Shown here in pieces: positions 53,944 through 63,231 of a stretch of DNA of 64,000 bases. Position 1 is the stretch's first letter. Every line of letters begins with the position of its first letter. The notes beneath the pieces are model-generated. The model saw nothing but the letters and a program-made list of their open reading frames with translations. It had not been told where the DNA came from and ran no database searches. This DNA is from Paeniglutamicibacter antarcticus (GTDB lineage: Bacteria; Actinomycetota; Actinomycetes; Actinomycetales; Micrococcaceae). The translations under genes were made by a program, and so were the position numbers. Location: NCBI RefSeq assembly GCF_900010755.1, contig NZ_CZJT01000103.1:248001-312000 (forward strand), read 5' to 3'.

Positions 53944-55578
53944 TTACTTGCCGAGTACGCCCAGGCGGAACTTGAACGAAGCGTCCAGGGTCTTTTCGAC
54001 GCCCGTGACATCCACGCCTGCGACGGCAACCTGTGCACCCTGCAACAGCGGCAGGGTCGAAAGGTCGCCGGCGACCTTGGTCTGGATCTCTTCGATCATT
54101 GCCGTGCGCTTGGCACGGTCTGTTTCCACGCGCTGTTCGTTGATCAGCGTGTCAACCGCCGGGTTGTCATAGCCGTTGCCCAGGAAGTTCTTCTTGGCGA
54201 AGAACGGGGTCAGGAAGTTATCGGCATCCGAGTAATCCGGGAACCAGCCGAGCTGGTAGGCCGGGTAGTCGGTGACGCGCGACTTCTGGTAGGTGACCCA
54301 TTCGGTGGACTGCAGGTCGACCTTGAACAGTCCGCCGGTTTCCAGCTGTGCCTTGACCTTTGCGTACTCGTCACCCGAGCTCGGGCCGTAGTGGTCCGGG
54401 TTGTACTGCAGCTTCAGGTCCACCGGGGTGGTAACGCCGGCAGCCTCAAGAGCCGCCTTGGCCTTGTCCAGCGACGGACCGCCGTTTTCGCCGTACATTT
54501 CCTTCAGCGGTTCGATGGCGCCGGTGAAGCCCTGCGGTACATAGGAGTACGCCGGAAGGTAGGTGTCCTTGTAGACGTCCTTGGCGATGGCTTCGCGGTC
54601 AATGAGGTTTGCTACGGCCTGGCGCACTGCCAGCGACTTCTTCGGATCCGCGTCGGCGGTCTTGTTCCCGAACGGCATGATGTCGAAGTTGAAGACGACG
54701 TAGCGCAGTTCGCCACCGGCACCCTTGTGGACCTTGACCTTGGGCTCCTTGCCCAGGGATTCAACGTCCGTCGGAGAGAGGGAGCGCCAAGCAACGTCGA
54801 TGTTCCCCTGCTGCACGTCGAGCTTCAGGTTGTTGGAGTCGGCGTAGTACTTGATGTTCGATGCCTGGTTGGCAGGTGCGCCAAGCAGGCCCTTGTAGCC
54901 GTCGAACGCCTTGAAGGAGACCAGCGAGTTCTTGGCGTAGGACTCGATGGTGTACTGGCCGGCGAAGGCCTTGGCAGCAACGATTTCGTCGTCGGTGACA
55001 ATCTTGTCGGCCGGGAAGACCTCGTCGTCAACGATCGGGCCCACGGGGCTGGTGAGCACCTGCGGCCAGGTCTGGTCGTTGCCGCTCTTGAGCGTGAAGA
55101 CCACGGTGTTGGCGTCCGGGGCCGCGACGCTGACAAGGTTGCCCAGCAAGGAGGACGGGCCGTTCGGGTCGGCAATCTTGATCTGGCGATCGAAGGAGTT
55201 CTTGACGTCCTTGGAGTCAAGGACGTGGCCGTTGGCCCACTTCAGGTCAGCCTTGAGCTTGACCGTGTATTCGGTCGGTGTGGTGAATTCGGCGGATTCC
55301 GCAATGTCGTTCTCAGGTTCCGCGGAGCCTGGCTTCGAGTTGAGCAGGAACGGGTAGATCTGGTTCATCACCATGAACGATCCGTTGTCGTATGAGCCTG
55401 CCGGGTCCAGCAAGGTGACCTTGTCGGTGGTGCCCAAGGTGATCGGGGTGCTTGCAGCACCGGAGCCGGCGGTGCCATCGCTGGGGCCCGCAGCCGGGCC
55501 GGTGCAGGCCGTCAGGGCCAGTGCGGAGATGCCAACGACGGCAGCGGCTACGCGCAAACCGTTGATCTTGCGGGTCAT
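53944..55578 (-). CDS. Peptide ABC transporter substrate-binding lipoprotein
   Basis: Family 5 solute-binding protein of 544 aa. The ATG at 55578 has AAGGA six bases upstream. The signal peptide ends in the lipobox ALTAC (LALTACTGPAAG), so Cys near residue 24 carries the lipid anchor. The SBP_bac_5 body has KLKADLKWANGHVLDSKDVK-type residues near 105 and ends with the standard EEIQTKVAGDLSTLPLLQGAQ region. First gene of the operon. Confidence 0.94.
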   Translation of the reverse strand: MTRKINGLRVAAAVVGISALALTACTGPAAGPSDGTAGSGAASTPITLGTTDKVTLLDPAGSYDNGSFMVMNQIYPFLLNSKPGSAEPENDIAESAEFTTPTEYTVKLKADLKWANGHVLDSKDVKNSFDRQIKIADPNGPSSLLGNLVSVAAPDANTVVFTLKSGNDQTWPQVLTSPVGPIVDDEVFPADKIVTDDEIVAAKAFAGQYTIESYAKNSLVSFKAFDGYKGLLGAPANQASNIKYYADSNNLKLDVQQGNIDVAWRSLSPTDVESLGKEPKVKVHKGAGGELRYVVFNFDIMPFGNKTADADPKKSLAVRQAVANLIDREAIAKDVYKDTYLPAYSYVPQGFTGAIEPLKEMYGENGGPSLDKAKAALEAAGVTTPVDLKLQYNPDHYGPSSGDEYAKVKAQLETGGLFKVDLQSTEWVTYQKSRVTDYPAYQLGWFPDYSDADNFLTPFFAKKNFLGNGYDNPAVDTLINEQRVETDRAKRTAMIEEIQTKVAGDLSTLPLLQGAQVAVAGVDVTGVEKTLDASFKFRLGVLGK

Positions 55579-55635
55579 GAGCAATCCTTATCTATATGCG
55601 AGTGCATGGGTCGTGATCTAAACCACAACGAATAC

Positions 55636-55666
55636 AGCCTAGGTGATTTGTTTCACAAAATGTCAA
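55636..55666 (-). promoter_or_regulatory. Predicted promoter of the peptide transporter operon
   Basis: Minus strand TTGACA (55661-55666, perfect -35), 19-base spacer, TAGGCT (55636-55641). The spacer is longer than optimal and the -10 is weak, which would suit an activated or regulated promoter. The start codon is 58 bases downstream of the -10. Confidence 0.45.
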
Positions 55667-55816
55667 GAAATCCCGGCTTGACACTCATTGAATCTGAAAT
55701 GTTACTTTCACGATGAAATATTCAATGCCCCACCACTGTAAAAAGGGTCGCGGACATGACAGCGCTCACCAAGGGCACGCCACGGCATCGGTTGTGGCCT
55801 AGGCTTGAAGGCGATG

Positions 55817-56176
55817 ATGACACGTAGAGACGCCGCCATTGCCCTGGATATCCCCATGGAAATGGCCAAGCGACATAACATTCCACCCCGCATGAGTGAG
55901 GGCGAATTCGCCGAACTCAACACCAATCCCCCGGCTTGGCTCATCCAGTCGCGTGCCAACCGCACCGGCAAGCGCCCCGTATGGGCACACCTGACCTGTG
56001 CAGTGTGTGGATACGCCGAGTCCGAGCGCCCCAAGAAGTGGTGGCCCGAATTCGACTTCGTGCACTGCGCCGAGCACGGGCCCGCACAGTTGCCGGCCCT
56101 CGAAGCCGGCAAGGTGCGCCTTGAATACCCGGACATCTCCACCCGCATGTACGGCATCGTCGACGAGGCCAAGTAG
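55817..56176 (+). CDS. Small Cys-containing conserved protein
   Basis: Protein of 119 aa. The N-terminal half has the pattern MSEGEFAELNTNPPAWLIQSR (residues about 25-45), similar to the NPPxWL segment of the actinobacterial DUF5997 family. The second half has LTCAVCGYAESERPKKWW and later VHCAEHG, two Cys clusters that could bind zinc. AAGGCGATG precedes the chosen ATG; in-frame starts at 55805 and 55814 are alternatives. Divergent from the transporter operon. Function unknown. Confidence 0.78.
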   Translation: MTRRDAAIALDIPMEMAKRHNIPPRMSEGEFAELNTNPPAWLIQSRANRTGKRPVWAHLTCAVCGYAESERPKKWWPEFDFVHCAEHGPAQLPALEAGKVRLEYPDISTRMYGIVDEAK

Positions 56177-56207
56177 GGGGTTCCGGCCCAAAAAATGATG
56201 TAACGAC

Positions 56208-56252
56208 AAAGGCCCCGGGCCGTTTGGAATTCCAAACGGCCGGGGGCCTTTG
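56208..56252. terminator. Bidirectional terminator between the small Cys protein gene and mnmA
   Basis: AAAGGCCCC-GGGCCGTTTGG and CCAAACGGCC-GGGGGCCTTT form a stem of about 20 pairs with AATT as the loop. A/T runs on both sides suit termination from both strands. Confidence 0.85.
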
Positions 56253-56279
56253 CTTTGCCTTGTTTATCCTGCTGTGCGC

Positions 56280-57416
56280 CTACGCGATCAGGCTCGGGTC
56301 CCATGCTGCCGAGCGTGCCGAGTCGATGGTCGCCTGGCCCAGCACGCGGGTACCCTGGTAGATCACCATGGTCTGTCCCGGGGCGACTCCGCGCATCGGT
56401 TCGATGAGCGTGCCCACCAATATGGTGGTGCCGTCCTGAAGGGTTTCCACCTTGGCGCGGGCGTCGACAGGGTCACCGTGTGCGCGCACCTGGATCATGC
56501 AATCAAATTCGATGCCGGCCTCGGCTTCGGCGATGGGCAGGCCCGCCCAGGAGATGCGGATGCCGCGCAGCTCGTCGACCGCCAGCAACGCCTCGGGGCC
56601 GACGATGACCTTGTTTTCCTTCGGGCGGATTTCCAGCACGAAGCGTGGCTTGCCGTCCGCTGCCGGGACACCGAGTTTCAGGCCCTTACGCTGTCCCACG
56701 GTGAAGGCGTGCGCGCCCTCGTGGGTGCCCAGCGACTTGCCCTCCTGGTCCAGGATCTCGCCCTGGGTCATGTCGATGCGCTCGGCCAGCCAGCCGCGGG
56801 TGTCCCCGTCGGGGATGAAGCAGATGTCGTGGCTGTCCGGCTTGTTGGCCACGGTGAGGCCACGGGCCGCGGCCTCGGCGCGAACCTCGGCCTTGGAGGG
56901 GGTGTCCGCCAGCGGGAAAATGCAGTGTTCGAGCTGTTCGCGGGTCAGCACGCCCAGCACGTAGGACTGGTCCTTGGCCCAGTCGGCGGCGCGGTGGAGT
57001 TCCGGGTTGCCGTCCGTATCGCGAATGACCTTGGCGTAATGGCCGGTGCACACGGCGTCGAAGCCCAGGGCAATGGCCTTCTCCAGCAGGGCGGCGAACT
57101 TGATGCGTTCGTTGCAGCGCATGCAGGGGTTCGGGGTGCGGCCGGCCTCATACTCGGCGATGAAGTCATCGACAACATCTTCCTTGAAGCGCTCGGAGAA
57201 GTCCCACACGTAGTACGGGATGCCGAGCTTGTCACACGCGCGCCAGGCGTCGTTTGAATCCTCGACCGTGCAGCAGCCGCGCGAGCCGGTGCGCAGGGTG
57301 CCGGGCATGCGGCTCAGCGCCAAGTGGACGCCGACGACCTCGTGGCCCGCTTCGACGGCGCGTGCCGCCGCGACGGCCGAGTCGACTCCGCCGCTCATTG
57401 CTGCCAAAACCTTCAT
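56280..57416 (-). CDS. mnmA: tRNA-specific 2-thiouridylase MnmA
   Basis: Thiolates U34 of Lys, Glu and Gln tRNAs using sulfur relayed from a cysteine desulfurase. The 378-aa protein starts [20 protein letters not shown], the PP-loop. Catalytic Cys residues are in [12 protein letters not shown] (near residue 105) and in [11 protein letters not shown] (near residue 197). The C-terminal beta-barrel domain is complete. The ATG overlaps the stop of the desulfurase gene as ATGA, so sulfur donor and acceptor enzymes are produced together. Confidence 0.96.
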   Translation of the reverse strand: MKVLAAMSGGVDSAVAAARAVEAGHEVVGVHLALSRMPGTLRTGSRGCCTVEDSNDAWRACDKLGIPYYVWDFSERFKEDVVDDFIAEYEAGRTPNPCMRCNERIKFAALLEKAIALGFDAVCTGHYAKVIRDTDGNPELHRAADWAKDQSYVLGVLTREQLEHCIFPLADTPSKAEVRAEAAARGLTVANKPDSHDICFIPDGDTRGWLAERIDMTQGEILDQEGKSLGTHEGAHAFTVGQRKGLKLGVPAADGKPRFVLEIRPKENKVIVGPEALLAVDELRGIRISWAGLPIAEAEAGIEFDCMIQVRAHGDPVDARAKVETLQDGTTILVGTLIEPMRGVAPGQTMVIYQGTRVLGQATIDSARSAAWDPSLIA

Positions 57417-58648
57417 CGTGTAAACCCTGTCCCTGCTGTTTGGATGCTGCTGACTTGTGCGGCCATGCCGGCCTTCTTTGCGCGCGCGTACGCCTCTGGC
57501 AACGCGGCCACCAAGGTTTCAACGTCGGCGGCGCTGTTTGTATGCCCGAGCGTGAAGCGTTGGGCGCCGCGGGCGGTCTCCTCGTCCCGGCCCATGGCCA
57601 ATAAAACGTGCGATGGCCGGGGCACCCCTGCGGTGCAGGCCGAGCCCGTGGAGGAGTAAACCCCGAGCATGTCCAGCACGAAGAGCAACGAGTCGCCCTC
57701 GCAGCCCGGGAACGTGAAGTGCGCGTTGCCCGGGAGCCTGGTTCCTGTGTGTGCCGGATCCTCGGCCCCATTGAAAACCGCCTCCGGGACCAGCTGGCGC
57801 ACCCCGGCGATCAGTGCGTCACGCAGCGTGGCCAGGCGTTCGCTTTCCTGTGCCAGGTTGGCGATCGCTTCGGTGGCGGCGGCGGCAAAGCCGGCGGCCG
57901 AGGCCGAATTCAGCGTGCCCGAGCGCAGTGCGCGTTCATGCCCGCCGCCGTGCTGGATGGGGGTCAGGACGATGTTGCGGCGCACGAAGAGGGCACCAAT
58001 GCCCACCGGGCCGCCGATCTTGTGCCCGGAAACCGCCATGGTGGCCAGGCCGGAACGGGCAAAGGAAATAGGCACCGCGGTGAAGGCCTGGACCGCGTCG
58101 GCGTGCACCGGGATGCCGTGGGGTTCGGCGAGCGCCACGACCCTCTCGACGGGCTGGATGCTGCCTACCTCGTTGTTCGCCCACATCAGGGTGATCAGCG
58201 CGATGGATTCCGGGTCCCTGGCGATTTCGGCTTCAAGGACGTCCAGGTCGACGACGCCGGCACGGTCAACCGGAAGCCAGCTGATCTCGGCACCCTCGTG
58301 GGCGGCCAGCCATTCAACGGTATCGAGCACCGCATGGTGTTCGATGACGGGGCAGAGGATGCGCTTGCGGGCCGGGTTGGCGCCGTTGCGGTTCCAGTAC
58401 AGGCCCTTGAGGGCGAGGTTGTCAGATTCGGTGCCGCCGGAGGTGAAGATGACCTCGGAGGCGTGGGCCCCGGCCGCTGCGGCGAGTTGTTCGCGGGATT
58501 CCTCCATGACGCGGTGGGCGCGGCGCCCGGCCCCGTGCAGCGAGGAGGGGTTGCCGGTTTGCGCCAGCTCGCCGGTCATGGCCGCCAGGGCGGTGGGTGA
58601 CATGGGAGTGGTGGCTGCGTGGTCAAGGTAAACGGGTGTGGTGCGCAC
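57413..58648 (-). CDS. Cysteine desulfurase (IscS/NifS type)
   Basis: PLP enzyme that takes sulfur from cysteine. It is 411 aa. The N-terminus [18 protein letters not shown], the [15 protein letters not shown] block, the PLP Lys in [16 protein letters not shown] near residue 205, and the flexible loop [18 protein letters not shown] with the active Cys near residue 335 are present. Its coupling with mnmA suggests that it supplies sulfur for tRNA thiolation, although it could also feed other pathways. Confidence 0.94.
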   Translation of the reverse strand: MRTTPVYLDHAATTPMSPTALAAMTGELAQTGNPSSLHGAGRRAHRVMEESREQLAAAAGAHASEVIFTSGGTESDNLALKGLYWNRNGANPARKRILCPVIEHHAVLDTVEWLAAHEGAEISWLPVDRAGVVDLDVLEAEIARDPESIALITLMWANNEVGSIQPVERVVALAEPHGIPVHADAVQAFTAVPISFARSGLATMAVSGHKIGGPVGIGALFVRRNIVLTPIQHGGGHERALRSGTLNSASAAGFAAAATEAIANLAQESERLATLRDALIAGVRQLVPEAVFNGAEDPAHTGTRLPGNAHFTFPGCEGDSLLFVLDMLGVYSSTGSACTAGVPRPSHVLLAMGRDEETARGAQRFTLGHTNSAADVETLVAALPEAYARAKKAGMAAQVSSIQTAGTGFTR

Positions 58649-58773
58649 CGGTCAATTCTACCGTCACCCGCTGTGGCCCGGCACAGAGGTGTTGCTCACA
58701 GCATCCCCACGCTCAAAGCACCCAATGCGCACTGGCCGCCCCTAGCCGGAGCACGGGGTGGCCCAAGGTGCTG

Positions 58774-59691
58774 CTAGTTGGTGAACTCGCCCTCGATGAA
58801 GTCGCCGAACCCGTCCCCGAGGTCTTCACCGTCATCCTCGGTCTCCACGGGCATCGGGTTCACCGAGTCCCCCTCCAGATCCAACCGGGTGTCGATGGCG
58901 ACCTCGTGGGCCTCGATGTCCGCGCACGCCAGCAGCGCGTCCGCCAGGGCGCGGGATCCGGCGACAATGCTTGAGTCCTCATACAGTTCGGTGGACAGCA
59001 GCCAGGCCCTGTCCGCCGGCCAGGCAAGGTTGGGGGCTTGGCGCTGTTCGCCCTCGGAGGTGCGGGCCCAGAGCGGGCTGGCAAGGTCTTCGAATGTACC
59101 TTCGAATACGTAGTAGGACCTGTAGCCCGATCCCATGTGCAGGACGGGCCCGTTGCGGACCTCATCGGAGAAGGCTGGGCGCTTGGCTTCGGCGTTGGCC
59201 GCCGCGTGGCGGGCAGCGTTTTCCTCGTCGCTCAACTCCGGGTCGTGGTCAACGAGCACCTCGATCTGGTCCCCGCCGTGGATGAAGGCAAGCCCGTTCC
59301 ACAGGGCCAGGAAGATCTCCTCCGGGTTGCCTGTGTGTGCCGCAAGGATCGGGGCGATGGCCGCCAGCTGCTCGGCGGGCAATCCGTCCCCGGCGGGCGC
59401 CTCGCCTTCCCAGGCGTCGTGGACCAGCGCAATGCCGTCCTCGCTGATCCCGGAAACGGGGCTGAACTGCGCCGCCCCGTGCATGGTGGTGCCACGCCCC
59501 TTGGCGATCTTGCCCCAACGCACGGCTTCCCCGTCCAGCCCCAGGGCCGGGTGGAAGATGCGCACATAGGCCTCGTAACCGGAAGGGACCTGCCCGGCCA
59601 CCTGGTCGGCCGCCTCGGCACCGAGGCCCGGCGCCTCGAGTGCTTCAACAATCCAGCTGCCTGCCGCGGGTCCCGCAAAGTTCAAAGTCAT
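58774..59691 (-). CDS. Conserved actinobacterial hypothetical protein
   Basis: Acidic protein of 305 aa without membrane segments or signal peptide. Recognisable stretches are AYVRIFHPALGLDGEAVRWG near residue 43, EEIFLALWNGLAFIHGG near residue 120 and YRSYYVFEGTFEDLASPLW near residue 185. It ends in an Asp/Glu-rich tail (ETEDDGEDLGDGFGDF). I recognise no catalytic motif. Divergent from the dihydropteroate-synthase-like gene. Confidence 0.78.
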   Translation of the reverse strand: MTLNFAGPAAGSWIVEALEAPGLGAEAADQVAGQVPSGYEAYVRIFHPALGLDGEAVRWGKIAKGRGTTMHGAAQFSPVSGISEDGIALVHDAWEGEAPAGDGLPAEQLAAIAPILAAHTGNPEEIFLALWNGLAFIHGGDQIEVLVDHDPELSDEENAARHAAANAEAKRPAFSDEVRNGPVLHMGSGYRSYYVFEGTFEDLASPLWARTSEGEQRQAPNLAWPADRAWLLSTELYEDSSIVAGSRALADALLACADIEAHEVAIDTRLDLEGDSVNPMPVETEDDGEDLGDGFGDFIEGEFTN

Positions 59692-59806
59692 GCACACAGA
59701 TTACCGAGGATTGCGCACCAGTGTGGGGCCGGTGCGACGCAGAACACCCAAACGGCGGGGTCAACTGGTATGAATGATTCAAGCGCAGCCAAGGGAGTCA
59801 CACATC

Positions 59807-60781
59807 ATGGGCATGTACCTACCGCCGTTGAAGCACCCGGTGCACCACTTCGGGCACCGAAGCATCGACTTCTCCAGGAAGATCGCCTTGATGGCGATCA
59901 TCAACCGCACGCCGGACAGTTTCTTTGACGGCGGGGCGACCTTTGCCCTGCACTCAGCTGTGGATGCCGCTTTGGCCGCGGTCGATGCAGGTGCCGACTG
60001 GATCGACATCGGCGGGGTCCCCTTCTCCCCGGGCCCGGCACTGGGCTGGCAGGAGGAAGCCCAACGCATTGTCCCGGTGATTGCCGCGGTGCGCGCCCAC
60101 AGCGATGTCATCATTTCCGCCGACACCTTCCTGCCGGAGGTTGCCGCCGCCGCCATTGCCGCTGGCGCCGATGTCATCAACGACACCACCGGGCTGAGCA
60201 ATCCAGCCTTGGGCCGCGTGGTCGCCGAAGCCGGGGTGCACCTGGTGCTGACCCACTCGCTGGCCCAGCCACGGACCATTTACCCGCGTCCGCACTACGA
60301 CGACGTGCTCGGCGAGGTCACCGACTACCTGCGCGCCAAGGTGGAGCTGGCCCGCTCACTGGGCATCGCCGAGGACAAGCTGATCATCGACCCCGGGCAC
60401 GACCTGAACAAGAACACCCTGCATACCCTCGCGATGACCTCCGGGTTCGAATCCTTTGCAGCCCTGGGCTACCCGGCGTTGGCCGCGGTGTCGAACAAGG
60501 ACTTTATCGGCGAGACCCTGGACTTGCCCAAGACCGAGCGCACCGCAGGGTCCCTCACCGCCGCGGCCATGTGCATCATGAACGGGGCGCGGATCATCCG
60601 CATGCACAACATCCCCGAGTCCGTCTCAACGGTGCGCCTGCTGGAAGCCAGCATGGGGTGGCGGGAACCCGCCTACCTCAAACACAACATGGGTGAGGCC
60701 AACGCGCCGGCGCACCCGGAACGCCTACCTGGGGGCAAACCGGTCCCGGACCCCGCATCAATGCAGGGCGCCGACTCCTGA
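59807..60781 (+). CDS. Dihydropteroate synthase-like protein (FolP2-like)
   Basis: TIM-barrel protein of 324 aa related to FolP. The family blocks are present in altered form: ALMAIINRTPDSFFDGG (usual NVTPDSFSDGG), DVIISADTFLPEVA, VINDTTGLSNPAL (usual INDVSG), DPGHDLNKNTLH (usual DPGIGFGK), AAVSNKDFIGETL and RIIRMHNIPE (usual RVHDV). These changes affect pterin and pABA site residues, so it may act on a related substrate. GGGAG stands upstream of the ATG. The stop overlaps the RibD-like start as TGATG. Confidence 0.88.
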   Translation: MGMYLPPLKHPVHHFGHRSIDFSRKIALMAIINRTPDSFFDGGATFALHSAVDAALAAVDAGADWIDIGGVPFSPGPALGWQEEAQRIVPVIAAVRAHSDVIISADTFLPEVAAAAIAAGADVINDTTGLSNPALGRVVAEAGVHLVLTHSLAQPRTIYPRPHYDDVLGEVTDYLRAKVELARSLGIAEDKLIIDPGHDLNKNTLHTLAMTSGFESFAALGYPALAAVSNKDFIGETLDLPKTERTAGSLTAAAMCIMNGARIIRMHNIPESVSTVRLLEASMGWREPAYLKHNMGEANAPAHPERLPGGKPVPDPASMQGADS

Positions 60782-61548
60782 TGCAACGGCTCTTCCCCGC
60801 TTTCCTTGCCGAACCCACCGACGAGCAGTTGCTCAAGGACTACGCTCCGCCTGCCGGGAACCATCCGTTTGTCCGTTTCAATTTCGTGGCAAGCATCGAC
60901 GGGGCGGCAACGCACGGCGGGCTCTCCGGGGAGCTGGGCTCCCCGGCTGACAAACGCGTGTTTTCGTTGCTGCGCCGCTTGGCAGATGTGATCCTGGTGG
61001 GCGCCGGAACCATCAGGGCCGAGGGATACGAGGGTGAACTGCTCGATGCTGCCGACCGGGCTTGGCGCTTGCGATCCGGCATGCCCGAACGCCCGGTGCT
61101 CGCGATCGTTTCCGGGCGCCTGGATCTGGACCCGGACTCCGAGCTCTTCACCCGGAACCCCGGGGAAATACTGATCCTCACCTCGGCAACACCGGATCCG
61201 GTGCGTGCAGCGGCCTTGGCGCAGGTGGCTGAGGTACTGCGTGGCCCGGTTCCCGGCACAGGCGAATCCACCGCAGTGGACCCGCGGTGGATTCGCACGG
61301 TGCTGGCGGATCGCGGTCACCGGATGATCCATTCAGAGGGCGGCCCCCGCCTGCTGGGCGCCTTCCAGGAAGCCGACTCGATTGACAGCCTCTGCCTCAC
61401 GGTGGCGCCGCTGGTGGCAGGCGGGAGTGCCGGGCGAATCAGTTCCGGGCTCGACGGCTCCCCGCTGCGCCCACTGGGCCTGCAACTACTCTGCGAAGAA
61501 GGGGGAAACCTGCTGGCCGAGTACCGCCGCATCCCAACGAATCAATGA
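60781..61548 (+). CDS. RibD C-terminal domain pyrimidine reductase-like protein
   Basis: Protein of 255 aa with the dihydrofolate-reductase-like fold of RibD. It has RFNFVASIDGAATHGGLSGE near residue 35, the reductase block ADVILVGAGTIRAEGYEGEL near residue 72, and the NADPH-site segment HSEGGPRLLGAFQEADSIDSL near residue 182. The deaminase domain of bifunctional RibD is absent. The M. tuberculosis relative Rv2671 can act as a dihydrofolate reductase. Translational coupling to the FolP-like gene supports a pterin or folate role, by inference. Confidence 0.87.
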   Translation: MQRLFPAFLAEPTDEQLLKDYAPPAGNHPFVRFNFVASIDGAATHGGLSGELGSPADKRVFSLLRRLADVILVGAGTIRAEGYEGELLDAADRAWRLRSGMPERPVLAIVSGRLDLDPDSELFTRNPGEILILTSATPDPVRAAALAQVAEVLRGPVPGTGESTAVDPRWIRTVLADRGHRMIHSEGGPRLLGAFQEADSIDSLCLTVAPLVAGGSAGRISSGLDGSPLRPLGLQLLCEEGGNLLAEYRRIPTNQ

Positions 61549-61612
61549 CGACAAAGCCGCCGGTTCTTGGCCTCGGCCCTTTGCCGAACCGCAGGTTTAG
61601 GACAGGCGCAGT

Positions 61613-62434
61613 TTAGAACAGCAGGTGAACCGCGCCGGGTGCCACGGCGATCTCCACCGGCAGGGCACCGACCTCTTCACAGTCTCCAAAGCCCCTTGTA
61701 TCAAGGGCCTGGATGCTGAAACGTTTGCCCTGCTGGATACGCACCGCAGCGTGGGTGATGTGCTTGCCGGAAAACACCGACGGGAAGATCGCCAGGAACC
61801 TCGTCCGGCTCAACGGGGAAATCACCACCAGGTCAAGTAGCCCGTCGGTGATACTTGCCTGCGGGACAATGCGCATACCACCGCCGAGGTATTGGGAGTT
61901 CGCCACCGAAATCAGCATGGCCGGCACCTGCTGAGGGGCTCCACCGTCAATGCTCACGGTGTAACTGCGTGGTTTGAATGCCACTATTTCGCGCATCATG
62001 GCAAGGTTGTAGCGTTGCGGTCCGCGCGGCCAGCGCATGGCATTGGCCCGTTCATTGACCACCGCATCAAAACCGGCACTGAACACCCCGGCAACATACC
62101 TGCTACCAAATGCACCGCTCACCCATGCTGCATCCACCGGCTGCGGACCCGTTTCCAAGGCACGAACAATGCGTTCAACCGCGATTTCCGGACGCTTCGG
62201 GTTCAGTCCAAGCATGCGGGCGAAATCGTTCCTGGTGCCGGCCGGAACCACGCCCAGGGGGGTTCCGGTGGTGGCAACCGCGTTGAATCCCAACTGAACC
62301 ATGCCATCCCCGCCGAGCACCACCAAGGCACGCACCCCGGCTTTCACCCGGAGGGCGGTCTCCCGCTGTAGTTGCCCAAAGCTTGGAGCCTCAAGCAACT
62401 CCGCGTCAATGCCGCGCTCACGCAGGGCGAGCAT
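61613..62434 (-). CDS. Diacylglycerol kinase-family lipid kinase, N-terminally truncated by an in-frame stop
   Basis: Lipid or sphingosine kinase-like protein; 273 aa remain from the ATG at 62434. The conserved block VLGGDGMVQLGFNAVATTGTPLGVVPAGTRNDFARML is complete, with GGDG as the nucleotide site. The C-terminal DAGK-cat accessory domain (FSAGFDAVVNERANAM, then ANSQYLGGGMRIVPQA) is intact. The first beta strand and glycine-rich turn are cut off by a TAA at 62441-62443. The ATG seven bases after that stop could allow re-initiation. Confidence 0.8.
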   Translation of the reverse strand: MLALRERGIDAELLEAPSFGQLQRETALRVKAGVRALVVLGGDGMVQLGFNAVATTGTPLGVVPAGTRNDFARMLGLNPKRPEIAVERIVRALETGPQPVDAAWVSGAFGSRYVAGVFSAGFDAVVNERANAMRWPRGPQRYNLAMMREIVAFKPRSYTVSIDGGAPQQVPAMLISVANSQYLGGGMRIVPQASITDGLLDLVVISPLSRTRFLAIFPSVFSGKHITHAAVRIQQGKRFSIQALDTRGFGDCEEVGALPVEIAVAPGAVHLLF

Positions 62435-62521
62435 GGTCCGTTAGACTGCGTTGCTGCCGCGGCCAGTGCCGGCGCTTCGGTTGGCAACGACGAGGACGCG
62501 GCGAATATTATCCGTGGGCAT
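62435..62521 (-). pseudogene. Detached N-terminus of the lipid kinase
   Basis: From the ATG at 62521, codons 1-26 read MPTDNIRRVLVVANRSAGTG and then RGSNAV before TAA at codon 27. This is the missing VVANxSAGxGRG turn of the diacylglycerol kinase family, in the same frame as the downstream gene; the ATG of the downstream reading is codon 30. One base change at the stop codon would restore a 302-codon gene. Confidence 0.75.
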
Positions 62522-62633
62522 CCGCCGAAATTACGTGGTTACCGCGCCGCGCGCAAGCCCATGACGTGTTTTGATCAACCATTGCCTTCTTGTGCGACCA
62601 GAAACATACTCGAAGCGCGGCTGATCACCGTTT

Positions 62634-63119
62634 TCATGGTTTGGCGGCAGCTACTTGCGCATAGGCCGCCAGGAACTCCCCGGAGGATTCGACGCTGACC
62701 GTGTACCGGCGCCCGTCCCGCATGGCGATCGTTACCTGGGGTCCCCCACTGACGAAGGCGCGGTGCCCCTTGGCAACCAGGCGCAGCCCGTAGCCTCCGG
62801 TGAACAAGCTCGGATCATCAAACACGTTTTGGACCTCATCCAGGCGCAGCGTCGCCCGGAAGACCTTCATGCAGGAGACATCAATCCCGTCACCGGTGAT
62901 TTCGGTGCGCGTGGTCATGGTCAACGGCAACAGGTAGATCCCCAAGGCGGCGGCCAGGGCCACCCCTGTACCCAGCAGGTTCCCCCGGAGGTCCTCTTGG
63001 CCGCCGGCAAAGGCCATCAGCACGGCAACCAGCACCATGATTCCGGCCAGCACCTTGAAGATCAGCCGCACTTGGGAATCGGCGCGGACCACGGAAACGA
63101 ACTTCGGGGCAACACTCAT
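62634..63119 (-). CDS. Small membrane protein with PH-like C-terminal domain
   Basis: Protein of 161 aa. The ATG at 63119 (MSVAPKFVSVVRADSQVRLI) is chosen; readings upstream add unconserved residues. Two membrane helices lie at about residues 19-39 and 48-70. The cytosolic part resembles the PH-like domains of actinobacterial membrane proteins (TEITGDGIDVSCMKVFRATLR, then YGLRLVAKGHRAFVSGGPQ). Function unknown. It is divergent from the J-domain gene. Confidence 0.78.
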   Translation of the reverse strand: MSVAPKFVSVVRADSQVRLIFKVLAGIMVLVAVLMAFAGGQEDLRGNLLGTGVALAAALGIYLLPLTMTTRTEITGDGIDVSCMKVFRATLRLDEVQNVFDDPSLFTGGYGLRLVAKGHRAFVSGGPQVTIAMRDGRRYTVSVESSGEFLAAYAQVAAAKP

Positions 63120-63231
63120 GCATCGAGTCTTCCAGCCAAGGCCCCGGTGGCCAAGTTCCACGTCAGCACGGCCAACCGGTAGAATTTTTAGCAACATCCG
63201 CTCCGCTTCACCAACGAAAGGTTTTGAACCC

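Noticed and set aside
61561..61591. CGGTTC...GAACCG stem between the RibD-like and lipid kinase genes as a terminator
   Set aside because: The arms are only six bases with a 19-base loop and no T-run. It may help end transcripts but the sequence does not support a firm call.
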